Assembly: GCA_023410155.1 (NCBI GenBank)
Contig: JAEYQF010000145.1
Location: 1-11,107 of the forward strand
From: Verrucomicrobiota bacterium
GTDB taxonomy: Bacteria > Verrucomicrobiota > Verrucomicrobiia > Opitutales > Opitutaceae
Length of the DNA: 11,107 bases
Direction of reading: 5' to 3'
Positions within the stretch are counted from its first letter, which is position 1. Every line of letters starts with the position of its first letter. The notes below the pieces were generated by a model, which saw nothing but the letters and a program-made list of their open reading frames with translations, ran no database searches and was not told the origin of the DNA. The translations under genes were made by a program, and so were the position numbers. This document shows positions 7,500 to 11,107 of this stretch, in pieces.

Positions 7500-7502
7500 A
7501 AT

Positions 7503-7529
7503 ACAAAGTAACCACGCCGGTCACTTTGT
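7503..7529 (+). terminator. stem-loop directly after the cysteine-rich gene
   Basis: ACAAAGT-A-ACC (7503-7513) pairs with GGT-C-ACTTTGT (7519-7529): ten pairs and one A/C mismatch around a 5-base loop, starting four bases after the TGA stop. Because it is symmetric it could serve both converging transcripts. There is no long T-run, so it may be a weak terminator or an RNA 3'-end stabiliser. Confidence 0.5.
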
Positions 7530-7574
7530 GACTGCGCTTCGATCCGGGCTCGGCCGCGGGTCAGTTCGGCGCCC

Positions 7575-7690
7575 GGGGCGACGCGATCCGCACCTCGTCC
7601 CGATTCGGTCCGCACCGTGGTGCGAGGCGGGACGGACCTTGGTGCGGCGTGAGCCGCACGTTGTCCCGACTCAGGCCGCACCTTGGCTCG
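7575..7690. repeat. intergenic repeat cluster: direct and inverted copies of a GC-rich motif
   Basis: Two direct copies of a 33-base unit lie 66 bases apart (7588-7620 and 7654-7686; 27 of 33 positions identical by eye). Each has the form CCGCAC-x-GTCCCG-x-CCGCACC-x-TGG. The bases between them hold an inverted relative of the same motif (CGCACC and GTCCCG on the minus strand, about 7615-7648). As a result several hairpins can form, for example CGCACC/GGTGCG (7611-7624) and GTGCGGC/GCCGCAC (7642-7659). The cluster fills the gap between two converging genes, a typical place for REP-like palindromic elements. It does not read as a plausible protein. Confidence 0.65.
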
Positions 7691-7700
7691 ACCCGGCTCG

Positions 7701-8174
7701 TTACGCGTAGCGCACGAGCGACTCACCGGTGAGGCGACACAGCTGCCATTCTTTCATGCGACGCGCGCCGAGCGACTCATAGAACTCGATCGCGGGCTGA
7801 TTCCAGTCGAGCACGGTCCACTCCATGCGACCGCAGCCGCGCGCGTTGGCGAGTTTAGCCAGATGCAGAATCAGTCCCTTCCCAATGCCGCGTCCGCGGA
7901 ATTCCGGCTTCACGAAGAGGTCTTCCAGATACAATCCGGGCTGCGCGAGAAAGGTGGAATAGTTCGTGAAGAAAATCGCGAACCCGGCCGGCGTATCGCC
8001 CTCGAATGCCAGCACGCACTCGGCGGCGCGGCCAGATCCGAACAGCGTGGAGCGCAACTTTTCCTCCGTCGCCGCGACCTCGTCGGACATTCTCTCGTAG
8101 TCGGCGAGCGCGCGGATAAAAGCGAGGACCAGCGGCACGTCGTCGAGGGTGGCAGCACGGATGGAAAAACTCAT
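7701..8174 (-). CDS. GNAT acetyltransferase, spermidine/spermine (SSAT)-like
   Basis: A 157-residue cytoplasmic N-acetyltransferase. The order of motifs closely follows the SSAT (diamine acetyltransferase) branch of the GNAT superfamily: FSIRAATLDD at the start, LADYERM (23-29), LYLEDLFV (81-88), the acetyl-CoA pyrophosphate loop RGRGIG (93-98), VLDWNQPAIEFYESLGA (121-137) with the probable general acid Tyr132, and a last strand after residue 140. Human SSAT is 171 residues, so the length fits. The likely reaction is transfer of acetyl from acetyl-CoA to a primary amine such as a polyamine, or a thialysine-type amino acid. Bacterial members of this branch have varied substrates, so specificity is open. 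The gene is single on its strand, divergent from the lipoprotein gene and convergent with the cysteine-rich gene. The ATG lacks a Shine-Dalgarno sequence. Confidence 0.92.
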   Translation of the reverse strand: MSFSIRAATLDDVPLVLAFIRALADYERMSDEVAATEEKLRSTLFGSGRAAECVLAFEGDTPAGFAIFFTNYSTFLAQPGLYLEDLFVKPEFRGRGIGKGLILHLAKLANARGCGRMEWTVLDWNQPAIEFYESLGARRMKEWQLCRLTGESLVRYA

Positions 8175-8247
8175 CGCGCTATCGCTTTCGCGTGAGAGCT
8201 GAAGTCAAGCGCGCGCGTGCTGGATGGGCTCGCGATCGGCAGCGCTG

Positions 8248-8263
8248 TGCGGGTCGATCCGCG
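8248..8263. promoter_or_regulatory. operator-like palindrome, upstream copy
   Basis: TGCGGGT-CG-ATCCGCG is an imperfect inverted repeat that matches the copy at 8315-8330 at 13 of 16 positions. An overlapping perfect hairpin, CGATCCG/CGGATCG with loop CGTT (8255-8272), occupies part of the same bases. It lies in the divergent gap between the acetyltransferase and lipoprotein genes. Function is inferred from symmetry and repetition only. Confidence 0.35.
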
Positions 8264-8314
8264 TTCGGATCGCGGGCGCCGTGGGCGTGAAGTTGAGGAA
8301 ACTCCCGGGCCTGG

Positions 8315-8330
8315 TGCGGGTCCACCCGCA
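8315..8330. promoter_or_regulatory. operator-like palindrome just before the lipoprotein start
   Basis: TGCGGGT-CC-ACCCGCA has perfect 7-base arms and ends five bases before the ATG at 8336. A protein bound here would block transcription or ribosome entry. As RNA it has too tight a loop (two bases) to fold over its full length, so a DNA site is somewhat more likely than a hairpin. Confidence 0.4.
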
Positions 8331-8335
8331 GAGAC

Positions 8336-8740
8336 ATGAAGACAGATTCCAACTTCCGATGGTGCAAGGCGTTCGCGGCCGCGGTCGCGTTGAGCGTGGC
8401 CGGCTTTTCCTCCGGCTGTGTGGCGGTGGTGGCGGCGGGCGCGGGAGCCGGGGCCGTCGCCTACGTGCGTGGTCAACTGGAGACGACGCAGGCGCGCGAC
8501 TTCGAAGCCACGGTCCGCGGCACCCAGCGCGCGATCGAGCAACTCGGCTTCGCGAAAGTGAGCGAGAAAAAGGACGCGCTCGTCGCGACGTTCGTGGCGC
8601 GCAACGCCGACGACAAAAAGATCGAGATCCGCCTCGAAAATCTCGGCAAGGATCTCACGAAGATCCGCATCCGCGTGGGCATCTTCGGCGACGAAGCGCT
8701 CTCGCTACGCATCCTCGAAAAGATCCGCGAGAACTCCTGA
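8336..8740 (+). CDS. small lipoprotein, DUF3568-like
   Basis: A 134-residue predicted lipoprotein. A type II signal peptide ends at the lipobox SSGC, so Cys28 would be lipidated and become the mature N-terminus. It is followed by a small-residue stretch (VAVVAAGAGAGAVAYVRG, 29-46) and a compact domain (47-134) of the pattern seen in DUF3568 proteins: an amphipathic helix (TVRGTQRAIEQLGF), then strands (ALVATFVAR, KKIEIRLE, TKIRIRVGIFGDE) and a final helix. The mature protein has no hydrophobic anchor other than the lipid. Function of this family is unknown; an outer-membrane or periplasmic role is expected. It is a single-gene unit, divergent from the acetyltransferase gene, with operator-like palindromes before the start. 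The family call is by pattern and is moderately sure; the lipoprotein call is strong. Confidence 0.87.
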   Translation: MKTDSNFRWCKAFAAAVALSVAGFSSGCVAVVAAGAGAGAVAYVRGQLETTQARDFEATVRGTQRAIEQLGFAKVSEKKDALVATFVARNADDKKIEIRLENLGKDLTKIRIRVGIFGDEALSLRILEKIRENS

Positions 8741-8749
8741 TCATTCGGC

Positions 8750-8875
8750 AGCCCGGCAGGGCGGCTCTCCCTGCCGTCCGACGAGCGTCTCGATTCCCCG
8801 GGCAGACACGGACGCCTCGGAGAGGCGTCCCTCCTGGTCGTGAAGCGCGGATCGGCGGTGATGTCCGCCGTCACC
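8750..8875. repeat. second intergenic hairpin cluster (REP-like)
   Basis: At least three strong hairpins stand in a row between converging genes: CGGCAGGG/CCCTGCCG (8754-8776), GGACGCCTC/GAGGCGTCC with a 3-base loop (8810-8830) and CGGCGG/CCGCCG (8853-8870). The stems differ in sequence from each other and from the cluster at 7575-7690, so this is a mosaic of palindromes rather than a tandem repeat. From general familiarity, similar GGACGCCTC- and CGGCAGGG-type palindromes recur in intergenic DNA of related bacteria, but that needs a genome search. No protein-coding signal was seen. Confidence 0.5.
8754..8776 (+). terminator. perfect 8-bp hairpin after the lipoprotein gene
   Basis: CGGCAGGG (8754-8761) pairs perfectly with CCCTGCCG (8769-8776) around the loop CGGCTCT, 13 bases after the TGA stop. 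No T-run follows. It may act as a 3' end signal, or be the first element of the repeat cluster that fills this gap. Confidence 0.45.
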
Positions 8876-8894
8876 ACTTTCCGAATACGCGGAG

Positions 8895-9329
8895 CTACCT
8901 CTTTCCGTCGCACACCGCCGCGAGTTGCGCGTGTAAATCGGCGAGACTGATCTGGGAAAGTTCCGCCTCCATCTTCGCCCGGGCCCGCTGGAAGATGGCC
9001 TCGAGCACCGACTCGATTTCGGCGCCAATCGGGCACGCTTGGTTGGGGGAGAAGTGTTTCAGCCCGCGGTCCGGTTGCGGATTCATGGCGCGATACACTT
9101 CGAGCAGCGTCACCGCGGTCGGCTCGATCGCGAGCGAGAAGCCGCCGGCGGCGCCCTTCGTGGACTTGACGAGCTTCGCCCGTGTCAGGGCTGATAGCAG
9201 CCGCCGGATCACCACCGCGTGCGTGTCGACACTCTCGGCGATTTCCGCCGACGACACCGCCTCGCCACGCCGGAAAGCGAGGTAGGCGAGCACGTGCAGA
9301 CTGACGGCAAAGCGAGAGTTGGCGGTCAT
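8895..9329 (-). CDS. Rrf2 family transcriptional regulator, YwnA-like
   Basis: A 144-residue DNA-binding regulator. Residues 1-70 form the Rrf2 winged helix-turn-helix (FAVSLHVLAYLAF, then SSAEIAESVDTHAVVIRRLLSAL with the recognition helix, and the wing KGAAGGFSLA). EVYRAMNP (77-84) and a long dimerisation helix (about 102-122) follow. Iron-sulfur members such as IscR and NsrR have three clustered cysteines. This one has only Cys99, in NQACPIG, plus Cys140 near the end. That matches the YwnA-like branch, where the motif NPxCPVG is usual, so Fe-S binding is unlikely and thiol-based redox sensing is plausible. The gene is divergent from the RNA helicase, and a cysteine-dependent regulator might act on that shared 114-base gap or on itself. 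The ATG start fits the family N-terminus. No Shine-Dalgarno sequence is present. Confidence 0.93.
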   Translation of the reverse strand: MTANSRFAVSLHVLAYLAFRRGEAVSSAEIAESVDTHAVVIRRLLSALTRAKLVKSTKGAAGGFSLAIEPTAVTLLEVYRAMNPQPDRGLKHFSPNQACPIGAEIESVLEAIFQRARAKMEAELSQISLADLHAQLAAVCDGKR

Positions 9330-9443
9330 GCGGAGCGGGGACCACGAACGTTACGTCGCCCTGGCTGTCAAGCGGGCGGCCGGCCCGATATCGTGATTGC
9401 AAACCAAGCCCATTCGGCGACCGTAGCGGCTCACTACGTTCTC
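9330..9443. promoter_or_regulatory. divergent promoter region, Rrf2 regulator / RNA helicase
   Basis: This gap of 114 bases carries outward-facing starts on both sides. It contains a TTGACA hexamer read on the minus strand (9366-9371), oriented toward the regulator gene, but no acceptable -10 box at 16-18 bases. A small palindrome AACGTT lies at 9347-9352. Specific promoter coordinates are not supported. Confidence 0.4.
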
Positions 9444-11107
9444 ATGTTAAAGAAAATCTTCGCGAAACTCCGCGATACCCTCGCGCCCTCACGCGAAAAG
9501 CCTGTCTCTCGTTCGGCCGGCAAAAACACCTCTTCGGCCAAGACCCAGCGCCAGGATTCCGGCTCTCCCCGCGGTGCCGCGCACGGCGGCAAACGCCAAG
9601 ACAGCGGCAAACGTCACGACCAGCCGCGCGGCGAGCGTCAAGGTGGGCCGGCCGGTGGTCGTCGCGACGAACGCGGCAGCCACGGTTCTCACGGCGGCGG
9701 CGGTCAGCGCTCCGGTGGCGGTGGTGGTCGCCGCGATCGCAAGTTCGGCGAACGCACGGAGCGCCCGCGCAAGGACGACACTTACGAGCATCCGCGTTCC
9801 GCTCCGGTCAAACCGGCCGTGCCCGTCGATATCCCGAAAATGGATACGGCCTTCTCGGCGCTAGGTCTCTCCGACGCGCTCGCTTTCGCGGTCCAGGAGA
9901 TGGGCTACGTCGAGCCCACTCCGATCCAGAAACAGGCCATCCCTGTCGTCCTTCGCGGCGGCGACGTGATCGGCTCCGCTCAAACCGGGACTGGCAAGAC
10001 CGCCGCCTTCGCGTTGCCGATCATCCAGCGCCTCGGCGGCCACGGCGAGCTCCGCTGCCTCATCCTCGAGCCCACGCGCGAGCTCGCGCTGCAGGTCGAG
10101 GAGGCGTTTCAGAAATTTGCCAAGTTCACCGACCTCCGCGTCACGATCGTGTATGGAGGAGTTGGATACGGCAAACAGACCGACGACCTCCGCCGCGGCA
10201 TGGACATCCTCGCCGCCACGCCGGGCCGCTTGCTCGACCATCTTGAGCAGGGCAACTGCTCGCTCGATAAGATCGACATCCTCGTGCTCGACGAGGTGGA
10301 CCGCATGCGCGACATGGGCTTCCTGCCCGACGTCCGCCGCATCGTGCAAAAATGCGCGAAGAACCGGCAGACGCTGTTCTTCACCGCCACGCTCCCGCCG
10401 GAAATCGAACAACTCGCGAGCTGGGCTCTCCGCGATCCGGTGAAGGTCGAGATCGGCCGCCAGCGCTCGCCCGCCGAGACCGTGGCGCACGCGTTCTATC
10501 CGGTCGTCGCTTCGCAAAAATTCGAGCTCCTCCAGCTCTTGCTCGAGCGCACGGAGTTCAAGAGCGTGATCATCTTCTCGCGCACGCGCATGGGCGCTGA
10601 CCGCATCGCCCACAAGTTGAAGACCAAGGGCCACACGGTCGGTGTGCTTCACTCCGATCGTAGCCAGCGCGAACGCGTCGAAGCGCTCGAGGGTTTCAAG
10701 ACCGGCAAGTTCGAGGTGCTCGTCGCGACCGACATCGCGGCCCGTGGCCTCGACATTGCCGGCGTGTCGCACGTGATCAACTACGACGTGCCGGAGAATC
10801 CCGAGGACTACGTGCACCGCATCGGCCGCACCGGCCGAGCGCAGTCCACCGGCGACGCTTTCACGCTCGTGACCGAGGAAGATGTCCGCGACGCTCGCTC
10901 CATCGAGCGCTACATGGGCGTGACGGTGGAGCGCAAGAAAGTGGAAGATTTCCCTTACATCTACTCCGCGCTTTTCGACGAAAAAGCCATCGCGGAAGCT
11001 GCCGCACCGAAGCCCGTGAGCCGCCTCCATCGCGGCGCGCGCCGGGAAGCAGTCTGGTGTGCAGGGCCGGGTCACCCGGTCCTGGGATCCCGAGAGAGAA
11101 CCGCCAG
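9444..11107 (+). CDS. DEAD-box RNA helicase (3' end cut by the window)
   Basis: An ATP-dependent RNA helicase, 554 codons visible and still open at the right edge. Residues 1-130 form a low-complexity basic tail rich in Gly, Arg, His and Ser (Gly-rich runs near 83-96), unusual at the N-terminus since bacterial DEAD-box proteins generally carry such tails at the C-terminus. The two RecA-like domains follow with the standard motifs: Q motif (FSALGL 137-142, TPIQ 159-162), Walker A AQTGTGKT (179-186), PTREL (210-214), TPGR (259-262), motif II DEVD (283-286, replacing DEAD), motif III TAT (314-316, usually SAT), IFSRTR (377-382), TDIAARGLDI (429-438) and motif VI HRIGRTGR (458-465). Likely roles are ribosome assembly, RNA decay or cold adaptation. 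The ATG at 9444 is the first good start after the divergent regulator. The last 20 codons look atypical. Confidence 0.93.
   Translation, partial: MLKKIFAKLRDTLAPSREKPVSRSAGKNTSSAKTQRQDSGSPRGAAHGGKRQDSGKRHDQPRGERQGGPAGGRRDERGSHGSHGGGGQRSGGGGGRRDRKFGERTERPRKDDTYEHPRSAPVKPAVPVDIPKMDTAFSALGLSDALAFAVQEMGYVEPTPIQKQAIPVVLRGGDVIGSAQTGTGKTAAFALPIIQRLGGHGELRCLILEPTRELALQVEEAFQKFAKFTDLRVTIVYGGVGYGKQTDDLRRGMDILAATPGRLLDHLEQGNCSLDKIDILVLDEVDRMRDMGFLPDVRRIVQKCAKNRQTLFFTATLPPEIEQLASWALRDPVKVEIGRQRSPAETVAHAFYPVVASQKFELLQLLLERTEFKSVIIFSRTRMGADRIAHKLKTKGHTVGVLHSDRSQRERVEALEGFKTGKFEVLVATDIAARGLDIAGVSHVINYDVPENPEDYVHRIGRTGRAQSTGDAFTLVTEEDVRDARSIERYMGVTVERKKVEDFPYIYSALFDEKAIAEAAAPKPVSRLHRGARREAVWCAGPGHPVLGSRERTA

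Noticed and set aside
7575..7690. CRISPR array
   Set aside because: There are only two direct copies with six mismatches, an inverted relative fills the space between them, and no cas gene is nearby.
9366..9371. TTGACA (minus strand) as a -35 box for the Rrf2 gene
   Set aside because: The hexamer at the right spacing is TTCGTG, which does not resemble a -10 element.
8473..9402. Minus-strand open frames running through the hairpin cluster and the Rrf2 gene
   Set aside because: They overlap the clear Rrf2 and lipoprotein genes in other frames, and within the gap they merely translate palindromic repeats.
9861..11075. 404-codon open frame on the minus strand opposite the helicase
   Set aside because: It lies antisense to a complete set of DEAD-box motifs and has a biased Arg/His/Asp composition without domains.

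Overview
The window looks like chromosomal DNA from a GC-rich member of the Verrucomicrobiota, most plausibly an Opitutaceae-like bacterium. This is an inference from three things: an exosortase/PEP-CTERM locus, the general flavour of the proteins (DUF3568-type lipoprotein, YwnA-like Rrf2 regulator, RGG-rich DEAD-box helicase), and start codons that almost all lack a Shine-Dalgarno sequence. No rRNA or tRNA is present to confirm it. I recognise nine complete genes and one gene cut by the right edge. No gap between genes exceeds 300 bases.

Region 1 (28-4247, minus strand) is a compact exosortase cassette. It is transcribed in the order TPR membrane protein, then an exosortase fused to an EpsI-like domain (GTGA stop/start overlap), then a secreted protein with a C-terminal PEP-CTERM sorting signal. 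The sorting enzyme and a probable substrate are therefore neighbours. The substrate gene has its own leader with a strong palindrome just before its start codon.

Region 2 (4359-6772, minus strand) is a two-gene unit: a MocR-type GntR/aminotransferase regulator followed by a YedA-like EamA exporter. The exporter may start on a GTG that overlaps the regulator's stop codon. The likely theme is control of amino-acid or amine metabolism and efflux.

Region 3 (6942-8740) holds a cysteine-rich protein of unknown function (plus), a spermidine/spermine-acetyltransferase-like GNAT enzyme (minus) and a small DUF3568-like lipoprotein (plus). The gap between the convergent cysteine-rich and GNAT genes carries a stem-loop and then alternating direct and inverted copies of a GC-rich motif. 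The divergent GNAT/lipoprotein gap carries two similar operator-like palindromes.

Region 4 (8741-11107) starts with a second hairpin cluster, again between convergent genes. It is followed by an Rrf2-family redox-type regulator (minus) and, divergently, a DEAD-box RNA helicase (plus). The helicase has an RGG-rich N-terminal tail and DEVD in place of DEAD, and it runs off the window.

I see no prophage, insertion sequence, CRISPR array or defence system. The less ordinary material is the palindromic control sites and the intergenic repeat clusters rather than a new multi-gene system.
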